Of a stretch of 64,000 bases of DNA, positions 53,491 through 62,439 are shown piece by piece. A program made the translations under genes and the position numbers. Origin of the DNA: CBDBND01 sp965262665 (GTDB lineage Bacteria > Pseudomonadota > Alphaproteobacteria > Rhodospirillales > Rhodospirillaceae); NCBI GenBank assembly GCA_965262665.1, contig CBDHFR010000003.1, positions 682,001 to 746,000 of the forward strand, read 5' to 3'. The number at the start of each line of letters is the position of its first letter. Within the stretch, counting starts at the first letter, position 1. Below the pieces are notes generated by a model. That model did not search any database. It saw only the letters and a program-made list of their open reading frames with translations, and was not told the DNA's origin.

Positions 53491-54138
53491 TTAACGGTTG
53501 GTCATTCTGACCAAGTGTAGGTAAAGCTCGGGGTGCACGACGGCTAGGCTGTCGAAATTATCGACAACGTCTTCCACAAAGTCTGGATAACGGGACAGCG
53601 CAGCATCGCTAAGAAACAACAAGATGTTTTGACGCAGCCACCACAGCACAAGGTTATTATTCCATATCATCGGACGGATGGCATCAATGGCGCGATAGCC
53701 ACGTGCCGCAAATTTCACCGCCCAATATCCCGGCCATTGCTCGTTAACGTGACCACGGCCACCTTGAAAGGGAATGGCAGCCGAGAACAAAATAACGTCG
53801 CTATGCCGCACCGGGCTCTCAACAAAGATATCAGCGGCGGTCTCTGGTAAATGCTCTGCCACTTCTAAGCTAATGACGAGATCAAACGTCCGCTCCAGAT
53901 CCAACGGCTGTTCAAGGGCATGGGTCCTAAAGTTTTGTTTTGGGATCATCAGGGCATCGGTATCGATCCAAGGTCCATCAACGCCTTGAACGGTGTCCAC
54001 GCCCAATTCCCGGGCCGCCTGTAGCCAAGCCCCATGGCCGCACCCCACGTCGAGCACGGATGTGGGCGCAAAGGTTTGAATGAGGGGCGCTAGGACGGTC
54101 CGAGCTGACGTCAGACGCTCCGCGCTGAGGTTGTCCAA
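53491..54138 (-). CDS. SAM-dependent methyltransferase
   Basis: A 215-residue enzyme starting MDNLSAERLTSARTVLAPLIQTFAPTSVLDVGCGHGAWLQAARELGVDTVQGVDGPWID (SAM-binding GCGHG). It then has ERTFDLVISLEVAEHLPETAADIFVESPVRHSDVILFSAAIPFQGGRGHVNEQWPGYWAVKFAARGY. The NEQWPGYWA segment is common in methyltransferases of surface polysaccharide loci. It is convergent with the GT41-like gene (four bases overlap). Substrate unknown. Confidence 0.82.
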   Translation of the reverse strand: MDNLSAERLTSARTVLAPLIQTFAPTSVLDVGCGHGAWLQAARELGVDTVQGVDGPWIDTDALMIPKQNFRTHALEQPLDLERTFDLVISLEVAEHLPETAADIFVESPVRHSDVILFSAAIPFQGGRGHVNEQWPGYWAVKFAARGYRAIDAIRPMIWNNNLVLWWLRQNILLFLSDAALSRYPDFVEDVVDNFDSLAVVHPELYLHLVRMTNR

Positions 54139-54291
54139 TGCTCTGTTATAGTCCGCAGGATCTTTGGCGTTATGGTCTGGTCTTGCATCACGCCACTATA
54201 GAGCCCGGCCCGCCATAAAAAAGGCTATCACCCGGCCCGGCGGTCTTTATACTCCGGCGCCCAAGGAACAACCGGATGCAAGGACATCATC

Positions 54292-55095
54292 ATGACTGTC
54301 GCCATCGGTATCGTCGGCTGCGCCGGTCGCATGGGGCGTACGGTCATTCAAGAAGTCGTAGGGACTGATGGGTGTTCTTTGGCTGGCGGGACGGAGGCTT
54401 CCGGTGGACCGGTCGGCACCGACGTGGGCACGCTTGCCGGATTGGAGCCTGTCGGCCTGACCGTCGGAGACAATGCGGCGGCGCTCTTTGAAGCAGCTGA
54501 CGCGGTGATCGATTTCACCGTGCCAGCGGCCACCCGTCTTCATGCAGAAGCGGCGGCAAGCAGCAGCACCGCCTATGTGGTCGGCACCACCGGTCTGTCC
54601 GACGACGATCAAAATGTGATTACCACCGCAGCAGAAAAAGCCCCGATTGTTCAGGCCTCCAATTTTTCCGTCGGGGTTAATTTGCTGTTTGCCTTGACCA
54701 AACAGGTGGCAGCAACGCTCAAGCCCGACTACGACATCGAAGTATTGGAGATGCACCATCGCGATAAGATCGATGCGCCGTCGGGCACGGCCTTGAGTTT
54801 GGGCCAGGCTGCGGCTGAAGGTCGCGGCGTGTCCTTGAAAGACGTCGCCCGCTACGCCCGGGAAGGTGAAACCGGCGCCCGGCCCCCTGGTGAAATCGGC
54901 TTTGCCACCTTGCGCGGTGGCGGCGTGGTCGGTGATCACACCGCACTGTTTGCCAATGAGGTTGAGCGCCTGGAACTCACTCATAAAGCGGGGTCTCGCG
55001 GCATCTTTGCCGGCGGTGCCGTGCGTGCCGCCCTTTGGCTGCAGGACCGCCCGGCGGGTCTGTACAGCATGGCAGACGTGCTCGGTCTCGGCTGA
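54292..55095 (+). CDS. dapB: 4-hydroxy-tetrahydrodipicolinate reductase
   Basis: DapB makes tetrahydrodipicolinate in lysine/DAP synthesis using NAD(P)H. The 267-residue protein begins TVAIGIVGCAGRMGRTVIQEVVG (dinucleotide site GCAGRMG). It shows AVIDFTVPAATRLHAEAA, VVGTTGLSDDD and the catalytic EMHHRDKIDAPSGTALSLGQAAAEGRG. GDHTALFANEVERLELTHKAGSR and an RAALWL end complete the fold. All key residues are present. It lies 12 bp ahead of nth. Confidence 0.95.
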   Translation: MTVAIGIVGCAGRMGRTVIQEVVGTDGCSLAGGTEASGGPVGTDVGTLAGLEPVGLTVGDNAAALFEAADAVIDFTVPAATRLHAEAAASSSTAYVVGTTGLSDDDQNVITTAAEKAPIVQASNFSVGVNLLFALTKQVAATLKPDYDIEVLEMHHRDKIDAPSGTALSLGQAAAEGRGVSLKDVARYAREGETGARPPGEIGFATLRGGGVVGDHTALFANEVERLELTHKAGSRGIFAGGAVRAALWLQDRPAGLYSMADVLGLG

Positions 55096-55107
55096 GGCCG
55101 GCGAGCG

Positions 55108-55842
55108 GTGCGCGTCAAAGACATTCCCGAATTCTACAGCCGTCTGCAGGCGCTGGACCCCGAGCCCAAAGGCGAACTCAACTACATCAATTCCTATACG
55201 CTGTTGGTCGCAGTTGTTCTGTCCGCCCAGGCCACGGATGTGGGTGTTAACAAGGCAACCGGGCCGCTGTTCAAGGTGATTAAGACACCGGAACAGATGG
55301 TGGCGCTGGGTGAACGCAAACTGAAGACCTACATCAAGACCATTGGCCTGTTTAATGCCAAGGCCAAAAACGTCATCGCGTTATCAAAGCTGTTGATTGC
55401 CGAGCACGGAAGTCAAGTTCCGGAGGACGGGGAAGCGTTGGAAAGGCTTCCCGGTGTCGGGCGTAAGACCGCCAACGTGGTGCGCAACATCGCGTTCGGT
55501 CATCCCACCATTGCCGTCGACACACACATCTTCCGGGTCGGCAACCGTACCGGTTTGGCACCTGGCAAGACCCCACTCGACGTTGAAAACAAACTGGAAA
55601 AACGCACACCTGAAGCCTTCAAGCGTCACGCCCATCATTGGCTGATCTTACATGGCCGGTATTTGTGCAAGGCCCGCAAGCCTGATTGCTGGCGCTGTCC
55701 GGTCATAGATCTGTGCGGTTTCAAACCGAAGACACCGCCGCCCGATAAGGTCCCACCCAAGCGCAAACCGGCGGCAAAAGCCAAAGCAAAATCAAAAAAA
55801 AAAGAAAACGAAGACGCTGAAGAAGCGTGGAGGGTGACTTAG
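55108..55842 (+). CDS. nth: Endonuclease III
   Basis: This base-excision repair glycosylase/AP lyase removes oxidised pyrimidines. The start is GTG (MRVKDIPEFYSRLQALDPEP). ERLPGVGRKTANVVRNIAFGHPTIAVDTHIFRVGNRTG has the helix-hairpin-helix, the catalytic Lys and the catalytic Asp. CKARKPDCWRCPVIDLC fits the C-x6-C-x2-C-x5-C iron-sulphur cluster. A Lys/Ala/Pro-rich C-terminal tail (about 35 residues) is longer than in E. coli Nth. It converges with the bactofilin gene, overlapping its end by a few bases. Confidence 0.95.
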   Translation: MRVKDIPEFYSRLQALDPEPKGELNYINSYTLLVAVVLSAQATDVGVNKATGPLFKVIKTPEQMVALGERKLKTYIKTIGLFNAKAKNVIALSKLLIAEHGSQVPEDGEALERLPGVGRKTANVVRNIAFGHPTIAVDTHIFRVGNRTGLAPGKTPLDVENKLEKRTPEAFKRHAHHWLILHGRYLCKARKPDCWRCPVIDLCGFKPKTPPPDKVPPKRKPAAKAKAKSKKKENEDAEEAWRVT

Positions 55843-56475
55843 TCCTCGTCCACCGCATCGATGCTGTCGATGGTACCCTGAACCCGACCGCCGGAGGCGA
55901 TGGAAATGTCGCTGTAAAAGTATCGTGCCTTTGATATGTCCAGAGGCTGCAACTTCCTAGGACCGGCGCGCTTTCAAGGTCCCGTCGAAGGTGCCGGAGA
56001 TGATGGCATAATCCACTTCTGCCGTGCCTTTGAACAAGCCGCCTTCCGCCACTTCGATGGTTTCCGCATCGGACAGGCTGGCTTCCACCTTCCCCTGCAC
56101 CACCAAGGTTTCACAGGCCGAAATATCGCCGGAGACGGAGATGGGCTGGCCCACCACCAGACGTTTGCTGTCATCGGTTGCGGCGGACTCTATACGCTCC
56201 GCCCGTAAGCGGGAGGGGTTCGGGATGTCGACCACTTTGCGCGGTATTTCAGGGCGGTAAGACGGACTGGGCGGGTTGGCCATGCGGGACCTCTTTCTAA
56301 ACGGTTTCAAAGGCGGCGCCACGGTCTTCACACGCTGGCCAAGAGAAACGGCGCCGATTTCATCGGCTTTTTCCGTGGCAGTGTCGTTGGTTGCCGACCC
56401 CGCCTCTGCGGTCCCGTCCCGACTGGGGCGTGTGCTTTGTTTTGCCGTTAACTTCGCTTTATCAGTGCCGAGCAT
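55839..56475 (-). pseudogene. Bactofilin-like gene with a nonsense codon and a frameshift
   Basis: The intact part encodes a bactofilin core: KRLVVGQPISVSGDISACETLVVQGKVEASLSDAETIEVAEGGLFKGTAEVDYAIISGTFDGTLKARRS. Then comes TAG at about 55959. Reading on gives EVAASGHIKGTI and, after one extra base, YSDISIASGGRVQGTIDSIDAVDED and TAA at 55839, the expected end of a bactofilin. So a stop (likely TTG to TAG) and a one-base insertion break the C-terminus. Bactofilins polymerise into cytoskeletal filaments at the envelope. The start could be at 56475 or at the internal ATG 56283 (MANPPSPSYRPEIPRK). Confidence 0.7.
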
Positions 56476-56538
56476 GCGTTCCCTGATCCCTAAGGCTGAT
56501 TACGAGGGGCTACCCCGTTCGCCTGTCTTGCCGGCGGG

Positions 56539-57207
56539 TCATGTGGTGTGCCCACCGTTGATCGAATGGAACAAATGTACCATGGCCGCCGTGCCAATCA
56601 CAGGGGCGATCATATTGACGATGGGAATTGTCAGCAGCGCCATGGTCGCAGCTCCGGCGATCCAGAGGCGAGCCCGGTAGCGTCGCCGTAAGGTTTGCGC
56701 TGGACCGGGATTAAGCCGCCGCAAGGCCACCACTTCGAAATATTCCCGGCTGAGCAGGTAGCCGTTGAGGCCGTAATAGACAATCACGTTGAGACCGGGC
56801 ACCAGATAGAACGGCAGGGCGAGGAGGTTGAGGATCACCGTCAGGACAATTAGGCGGGCCGCGGTGCCGAGGAGAGCCAGCCAGCCCAGTGTTCGCGGTG
56901 GGCCGAGGCCTTGGTAATGGCGGGATTCTACCGCATCCGCCACCTCTTCCAGCAACACTGAAGCCAGGGCAGCCACCACACCGGGAAACAGAATCAGCGC
57001 CAGGAGCACGGTCGCTAGCCCGCCGAACACGTCTACCGCAGTCTCAACCCAAGTGATCTCAAACAAGCTGGTGTTCGCCAAGACCCAGCCAATACCGGTG
57101 AGCAAGGCGATGAAAATGAGGACCGTGCCCACCACACTTTTCCAGATCACCCGGCGTATGGGGGGATCGGACAACTGGCCTAAGGCCTTGATAAAGGCGC
57201 CAATCAT
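56539..57207 (-). CDS. EI24 domain (CysZ-like) membrane protein
   Basis: A 222-residue protein with several membrane segments: VVGTVLIFIALLTGIGWVLANTS, GLATVLLALILFPGVVAALASVLL, LIVLTVILNLLALPFYLVPGLNVIVYYGLNGYLLSREYFEVVALRRL and WIAGAATMALLTIPIVNMIAPVIGTAAMVHLF. NGYLLSREYFEVVALRR with the following RRYR is a hallmark of the EI24/CysZ family. CysZ proteins are linked to sulphate uptake in some bacteria; the role here is unproven. It lies just upstream of the bactofilin-like gene on the same strand. Confidence 0.75.
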   Translation of the reverse strand: MIGAFIKALGQLSDPPIRRVIWKSVVGTVLIFIALLTGIGWVLANTSLFEITWVETAVDVFGGLATVLLALILFPGVVAALASVLLEEVADAVESRHYQGLGPPRTLGWLALLGTAARLIVLTVILNLLALPFYLVPGLNVIVYYGLNGYLLSREYFEVVALRRLNPGPAQTLRRRYRARLWIAGAATMALLTIPIVNMIAPVIGTAAMVHLFHSINGGHTT

Positions 57208-57341
57208 GCTGCCGCTCTGTTAACAACCGATTTTTTCATGGCCTGCTCTTACGCCGAGGCAGTTCTCTTGTCTCCCAAAAAGCGCTGGGTATACTGCGCC
57301 GCCGTTCGTACCCCTTAGCAAACCCCTGATCCGGAGTGACT

Positions 57342-58343
57342 ATGGCCGCCGCCACCGAAGCCCGTTTCGATGTTGTCGGCATCGGCAATGCCATTGTCGA
57401 TATCCTGGCCCATACGGATGACGTGTTCCTGTCGAAGCATGATGCGCACAAAGGCACCATGATGTGGGTGGACGAAAAACAGTCCGATGCCATGTACAAC
57501 GACATCGGTCCGGCCATTGAAGCTTCTGGTGGATCAGCCGCCAACACCATGGCCGGCATTGCCTCGTTCGGGGGCACACCAGCCTTCATCGGCAGAATCA
57601 GCGACGATCAGTTGGGTAAGATTTTCACTCATGATATCCGTGCCATCGGCGTTCATTATGAGCCGGACGCAGATGCGGAAGGTCCGGCGACGGGCCGCTG
57701 CGTTATTCTCATCACGCCCGACGCTCAACGCACCATGTTTACTTATCTAGGTGCCAGCGGATTGCTGCATACCGACGACATGGACGAAGATGTTATCGCT
57801 GCCGGGCAGGTTTTGTACATCGAAGGATATCAATGGGATTTGCCCGAAGCGAAGAAGGCTATCGTGCACGCTTGCGAAATTGCCGCCAAAACGCACCGCA
57901 AGATTACCCTGACCTTGTCAGACCCCTTCGTGGTCGAACGTCACCGCAACGAGCTTTTTGATCTAGTCAATGAGCATGTCGACATTCTGTTCGGCAATGA
58001 GCAGGAGATCACGACTCTATTCCGTGCCAATAGTTTTGACGAAGCGGTCGAGGCGCTGGAGGGACGGGTCGATATCGCTGCGTTGACCCGCGGTCCGGAT
58101 GGCGCCGTCATCGTCACCAAAGACTCTCTGGTCCAAACGCCGGCCATGCCGCAGGGCAAGGTTGTCGACACCACCGGTGCGGGAGACCTCTACGCGGCCG
58201 GATTCTTATACGGTTTTACCCAGGGCGAAGACTTAAAGGTCTGTGCCACGCTCGGGTCCTTAGCGGCAGGAGAGGTGGTCTCTCATGTGGGACCCCGACC
58301 GGAAGCGTCGCTCAAAGATTTGGCCACAAAACACGGGCTATAG
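57342..58343 (+). CDS. PfkB family carbohydrate kinase (adenosine kinase-like)
   Basis: A 333-residue ribokinase-fold sugar/nucleoside kinase: ARFDVVGIGNAIVDILAHTDDVFL (N-terminal signature) and AIEASGGSAANTMAGIASFGGTPAFIGRI. The C-terminal catalytic loop is VVDTTGAGDLYAAGFLYGFTQGEDL (DTTGAGD, with the catalytic Asp). ATG 57342 has the CCGGAG site; a GTG 6 bases upstream is an alternative. The best family guess is adenosine kinase, typical of this position in alphaproteobacteria, but substrate specificity cannot be read from sequence. Confidence 0.82.
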   Translation: MAAATEARFDVVGIGNAIVDILAHTDDVFLSKHDAHKGTMMWVDEKQSDAMYNDIGPAIEASGGSAANTMAGIASFGGTPAFIGRISDDQLGKIFTHDIRAIGVHYEPDADAEGPATGRCVILITPDAQRTMFTYLGASGLLHTDDMDEDVIAAGQVLYIEGYQWDLPEAKKAIVHACEIAAKTHRKITLTLSDPFVVERHRNELFDLVNEHVDILFGNEQEITTLFRANSFDEAVEALEGRVDIAALTRGPDGAVIVTKDSLVQTPAMPQGKVVDTTGAGDLYAAGFLYGFTQGEDLKVCATLGSLAAGEVVSHVGPRPEASLKDLATKHGL

Positions 58344-58386
58344 GCGCGGCCCACAGCCCTGACCTGCCTCTTCGGATACAGTTTTT

Positions 58387-60207
58387 ATGTCCCTACGTAA
58401 TATTGCGATTATCGCCCATGTGGATCACGGCAAGACCACATTGGTCGATGCCCTGTTCCGACAATCCGGCATGGTGCGAGAAAATCAACGCATCCAAGAA
58501 CGGGCGATGGATTCCGGTGAACTGGAGCGGGAGCGGGGCATAACCATTCTTGCCAAGTGCACCTCCGTCACCTGGCGCAACACCAAAATAAACATTGTCG
58601 ACACGCCTGGCCATGCTGACTTCGGCGGCGAGGTGGAACGCATCCTGTCCATGGTCGACGGGGCAGTGCTGCTGGTTGACGCGGCAGAGGGCCCGTTGCC
58701 ACAGACCAAGTTCGTCGTTTCCAAAGCCCTCGACCTCGGCCTCAGACCCTTGGTGATCATCAACAAGGTGGACCGGTCCGACGCCCGGCCGTCGGAGGTC
58801 TTGGATGAGATCTTCGATATGTTCGATGCCCTGGGCGCCGACGAACACCAGTTGGATTTTCCCGTGCTCTATGCCGTCGGTCGCGACGGTTGGGCGGTTG
58901 AGGATTTGGATGGGGAAACCGGGGTCAACCTCAATCCCCTGTTCGACCTCATCGTTTCCCATGTCCCGTCACCCGCGCATGATACGGAACAGCCCTTCGC
59001 TATGCTGGTGACGACGTTGGAGTCCGATCCCTATCTCGGGCGGGTGTTGACCGGGCGTATCGCCACCGGTCGGGCGCGCCTCAACATGCCGACCAAAGCC
59101 TTGGACCGGGAGGGCAAGGTCATCGAAGACGGCCGGGCGACCAAACTATTGGCCTTTCGCGGTCTCGAACGGGTGCCAGTGGACAGCGCCGATGCCGGTG
59201 ACATCATTGCCATTGCCGGTTTGGCTGAGGCGACGGTTGCCCACACCCTGTGCGCGCCAGAGGTCAAAACACCGTTGGCCGCCCACCCCGTCGACCCGCC
59301 CACATTGGCGATGACGTTTTCGGTCAATAATTCTCCCTTGTCCGGACGGGAAGGCAAGAAAGTCACCGGCCGGCAAATCGGCGAGCGTCTGTTCCGCGAA
59401 GCCGAGGGCAATGTGGCCATTCGGGTGCGCGAAACCGAGGAACGCGATGCTTTCGAGGTGGCCGGTCGCGGTGAATTGCAACTCGGTGTGCTGATCGAAA
59501 CCATGCGCCGGGAAGGATTTGAACTATCCGTCTCCCGCCCGCGCGTTTTGTTCAAAACAGAAGACGGCATGAAATTTGAGCCCATCGAGGACGTGGTCAT
59601 CGATGTGGACGAAGAGTTTTCCGGCGCCGTGGTCGAAGCTGTGTCCGAACGCAAGGGGGAAATGACCGGCATGAAACCCTCCGGCGGGGGCAAAGTGCGC
59701 ATCACATTTCTTGCACCCTCGCGCGGTCTCATCGGCTATCACGGCCAGTTCCTCACCGAAACCCGGGGCACCGGCGTGATGCACCGTCTGTATCACGGTT
59801 ACGCCCCGTTTAAAGGTGTCATCGGGACGCGTCGGGAAGGGGTGTTGATTTCCAACGCCGATGGGGATGCGATGGCTTACGCCCTGTTCAATCTGCTTGA
59901 CCGGGGCCCCCAGTTCATTGCCCCCGGGGTGAAGGTTTACCGCGGCATGATTATCGGCGAGCACACCCGCGACAATGACCTCGAGGTCAATCCGCTGAAA
60001 TCAAAACAGCTCACCAACTTTCGCGCCGCCGGCAAGGATGGCGCTATTAAGTTGCCGCCACCTCAGGCGATGTCGTTGGAGCAAGCCCTGGCCTATATCC
60101 AAGATGATGAGCTGGTTGAAGTGACACCTCAGAACATCCGTTTGCGCAAACGCCACTTGGATCCCCATGAGCGCAAGAAATTGGCCAACAAAGCTGCTGC
60201 GGCGTAA
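58387..60207 (+). CDS. typA: Ribosome-associated GTPase TypA/BipA
   Basis: A 606-residue translational GTPase. RNIAIIAHVDHGKTTLVDALFRQSGMVRENQ (G1), ERGITILAKCTSV, NIVDTPGHADFGGEVERIL (G3) and VIINKVDRSDA (G4) match TypA/BipA. Further domains include ELQLGVLIETMRREGFELSVSRPRVLF, PSRGLIGYHGQFLTETRGTG and VNPLKSKQLTNFRAAGKDGAIKLPPPQAMSLEQALAYIQDDELVEVTP at the C-terminus, specific to TypA. BipA helps ribosome assembly and stress adaptation at low temperature. It is intact. Confidence 0.96.
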   Translation: MSLRNIAIIAHVDHGKTTLVDALFRQSGMVRENQRIQERAMDSGELERERGITILAKCTSVTWRNTKINIVDTPGHADFGGEVERILSMVDGAVLLVDAAEGPLPQTKFVVSKALDLGLRPLVIINKVDRSDARPSEVLDEIFDMFDALGADEHQLDFPVLYAVGRDGWAVEDLDGETGVNLNPLFDLIVSHVPSPAHDTEQPFAMLVTTLESDPYLGRVLTGRIATGRARLNMPTKALDREGKVIEDGRATKLLAFRGLERVPVDSADAGDIIAIAGLAEATVAHTLCAPEVKTPLAAHPVDPPTLAMTFSVNNSPLSGREGKKVTGRQIGERLFREAEGNVAIRVRETEERDAFEVAGRGELQLGVLIETMRREGFELSVSRPRVLFKTEDGMKFEPIEDVVIDVDEEFSGAVVEAVSERKGEMTGMKPSGGGKVRITFLAPSRGLIGYHGQFLTETRGTGVMHRLYHGYAPFKGVIGTRREGVLISNADGDAMAYALFNLLDRGPQFIAPGVKVYRGMIIGEHTRDNDLEVNPLKSKQLTNFRAAGKDGAIKLPPPQAMSLEQALAYIQDDELVEVTPQNIRLRKRHLDPHERKKLANKAAAA

Positions 60208-60210
60208 CCT

Positions 60211-61524
60211 GTGGCTATGGTTTCGGAAACCCTGTTCGGTTGGCTCGCCACGAGCCGCATCTATGTTCAACGCCGGCTGATCGTCATTTTTATGCTCGGG
60301 TTTGCCTCGGGCCTGCCCTTTCTCCTCATCGGCCCGACCTTAAGCGCCTGGCTATCGGAAGTCGGCGTCTCCAAGACATCCATCGGTTTGTTTGCGCTTG
60401 TCGGTGGCGTCTTTGCCGTAAGCTTTACCTGGGCCCCATTGGTAGACCGGTTGCCATTGCCTCTGATCTCCCGGGCAATGGGGCAGCGGCGCAGCTGGCT
60501 GATCTGCGCCCAGATTGTCTGTGTCGGCGCGCTGATCGCTTTGGGTTTATCGAACCCGGCCGAGAACTTAGGCCTAACGGCACTACTCACCTTCTTCCTG
60601 GCAGTGGCCTCCGCCACCCAGGACATCGTCATCAATGCCTACCGCATTGAAACACTAGAGGACGACGAACAAGGAGCGGGGGCAGCCAACTATCAGCTGG
60701 GCTACCGGTTAGCGATCATCCTAGCTGGCGCCGGGGCGTTGGTGCTGGCCGACTTTTTCGGCTGGTTCGTCACTTATGCTGCCATGGCAGTGCTGATGGT
60801 TATCGGTGTTGTTACAACTTTATTCAGTCCCGAACCCCAACATCCGGTCACACCAGACACCTCGGGACTCTCCAGGGGTCAAAGATACTGGGCGTGGATA
60901 CAGCGAGCGGTCATCGCGCCGTTCGCCGATTTTATGTCGCGTCCGGGCTGGGCGCTGATTTTACTGTTCGTCATTTTTTATAAATATGCGGACGGCGTTT
61001 GGGCCTTCATGGCCAATCCGTTCTATCTGGAAATCGGCTTTACCCTGACCGAGATCGGCGTGGTCAGCAAAACCTACGGCGTGGCCATGACCATGATCGG
61101 CGTGGTCATCGGTGGTTTGATGATTGCCCGTTACGGGTTGCTCAAGTCGGTTTTGTTCGGAGCCGTCACCATGGCGGTGACCAATTTGGGTTATGCGGTG
61201 TTGGCCATGATGGGCTCGTCTATTCCCGCCTTTATCGTCGCCATCAGTCTGGAAAATATCGCCAACGGCATCGGCGGCACCGCTTTCATCGCGTACCTGT
61301 CGAGCCTGTGCAACATCGCCTATACGGCAACCCAGTACACACTACTCATGTCCCTTGCCAATTTTTCAAGAACGCTGTTGGCCTCGGGCGGCGGTTGGGT
61401 GGCCGATCAAGTAGATTGGGTGACGTTTTTCATTCTCACCACCGTCGCCGGCATTCCCGGTGTGGCGTTGTTGCTGTTTATGATGAAGCGCTATCCGCAC
61501 CATACCGAAGCGGCAAACCGGTAA
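60211..61524 (+). CDS. AmpG-like MFS transporter
   Basis: A 437-residue major facilitator with about 12 membrane helices. The sequence RRLIVIFMLGFASGLPFLLIGPTLSAWLSEVGVSKTSIGLFALVGGVFAVSFTWAPLVDRLPLPL is very characteristic of AmpG-type muropeptide carriers. ATQDIVINAYRIETLEDDEQGAGAANYQLGYR is typical too. AmpG imports GlcNAc-anhydro-muropeptides for cell-wall recycling, which would fit an organism with MltA. The gene has a GTG start (ATG two codons later is an alternative) and lies close to typA. Confidence 0.82.
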   Translation: MAMVSETLFGWLATSRIYVQRRLIVIFMLGFASGLPFLLIGPTLSAWLSEVGVSKTSIGLFALVGGVFAVSFTWAPLVDRLPLPLISRAMGQRRSWLICAQIVCVGALIALGLSNPAENLGLTALLTFFLAVASATQDIVINAYRIETLEDDEQGAGAANYQLGYRLAIILAGAGALVLADFFGWFVTYAAMAVLMVIGVVTTLFSPEPQHPVTPDTSGLSRGQRYWAWIQRAVIAPFADFMSRPGWALILLFVIFYKYADGVWAFMANPFYLEIGFTLTEIGVVSKTYGVAMTMIGVVIGGLMIARYGLLKSVLFGAVTMAVTNLGYAVLAMMGSSIPAFIVAISLENIANGIGGTAFIAYLSSLCNIAYTATQYTLLMSLANFSRTLLASGGGWVADQVDWVTFFILTTVAGIPGVALLLFMMKRYPHHTEAANR

Positions 61525-61527
61525 GGT

Positions 61528-62316
61528 TTAAGCAGCCGTCAGTGTAACGGTCTGTTGCGTTACCGGCGTGGCCCCGAACTGAGCCCGCCCCGATGTTTCA
61601 TCCTCTGCCGGTGCTAGCCAGCGCCCCTCGAAGGGAATCGCGATGCCGTCTTCCGTAAAAGGGAAAGGGTCGAGCCTATAGCGGCCACCGGACTGTTCCG
61701 TGATGGCAATGGTGACGTCGTCCCCGCCTTTGGTCGGCACATCGGGAAAGGTGCTTTCCCCCCGATGCTCTTCTGGCTGGGCATGGAAATACAGGGACAG
61801 CATGTCGAAAAACTGCAACTGTTTGTAAGCGCGCCACACCGCATCGTTATCCGCGCCCGTTGCGGGTTTAAGTTCTTCCTGGCGGGCCAATTCATCGGCC
61901 AGCACTTGCTCCGCAAAAGTCCGTTTCTCGCCTTCGAACCGGGCGAGAATACCGGGAGGCGCGAAGCTGTACCGGCCATTGAGCAACCCCGCGGTGTGCA
62001 TGCTCGAAATCAAACCGGACAGCGGATGATGTTTGGCGTTGAAGTCGGGCGAGCCGCGCATGGTTTTTGAGGTCAACTCGAAGGGGGTTCCGGCCAGGTG
62101 ATAGGGCAGACCCGTCTCGGGGTTGATATGCACTTCTGCGTCCACCGGCTGCCACCCGGCATCGTGATGGGCGATGACATAGCGCACTGCCGGGTCGTCC
62201 ACCTGATCAAACTGTTCATTGCCAAAGGCCTCGGCCAGTTTGTTAGCGAAAGCCGTGTGCTGGTCCATGGTCATAACAAAACGCTCAGACCCATCCGGAT
62301 TGTCTTGCACGATCAT
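61528..62316 (-). CDS. DUF3891 family protein
   Basis: A protein of about 262 residues beginning MIVQDNPDGSERFVMTMDQHTAFANKLAEAFGNEQFD. Next come RYVIAHHDAGWQPVDAEVHINPETGLPYHLAGTPFELTSK, FARFEGEKRTFAEQVLADEL-like and AYKQLQFFDMLSLYFHAQPEE. The Q-H-x-x-F and A-H-H-D-x-G-W pattern looks like an HD-type metal site, consistent with DUF3891. An 8-codon upstream start is possible. It converges with the AmpG-like gene and is divergent from mutS. Function unknown. Confidence 0.65.
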   Translation of the reverse strand: MIVQDNPDGSERFVMTMDQHTAFANKLAEAFGNEQFDQVDDPAVRYVIAHHDAGWQPVDAEVHINPETGLPYHLAGTPFELTSKTMRGSPDFNAKHHPLSGLISSMHTAGLLNGRYSFAPPGILARFEGEKRTFAEQVLADELARQEELKPATGADNDAVWRAYKQLQFFDMLSLYFHAQPEEHRGESTFPDVPTKGGDDVTIAITEQSGGRYRLDPFPFTEDGIAIPFEGRWLAPAEDETSGRAQFGATPVTQQTVTLTAA

Positions 62317-62439
62317 GCTGTGCTGTCCCTGTTCAGACAAAGCTCATGCGCAGTGAACCAAAGGGTATCACAAGAGTGTCACGCCTAGCCTCTCATATCC
62401 GTTCCCGAACGACCGGCGCTGGGGTAATCTCTCCCGGCT

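Larger units (their letters stand above)
50848..53494 (+). pseudogene. TPR-GT41 (OGT/SPINDLY-like) glycosyltransferase gene split by IS630 and a frameshift
   Basis: Part 1 (50848-51127, TTG start after GAAGGAGG) encodes TPR-like helices ending HYNL. Removing the element at 51130-52177 with one TA joins it in frame to GLAYERSGQAKAAHDCFRLA and then the catalytic domain. That domain has DMAGHSADGRIGVMVRKPAPVQAKWVGGQHGTMGLEAIDFFITDPIETPAEDDIHFVER. One extra G in CGGGCCC (52828-52834) then shifts the frame to RLPESYAVYTPPPDAP, ITFGSFNNIAKISDNTLDAWAKIL, HDIDIALDPFPWSGCVTTCGALWMGVPVLTLPG. These match the bacterial GT41 family that adds GlcNAc-like sugars to proteins. Confidence 0.78.
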
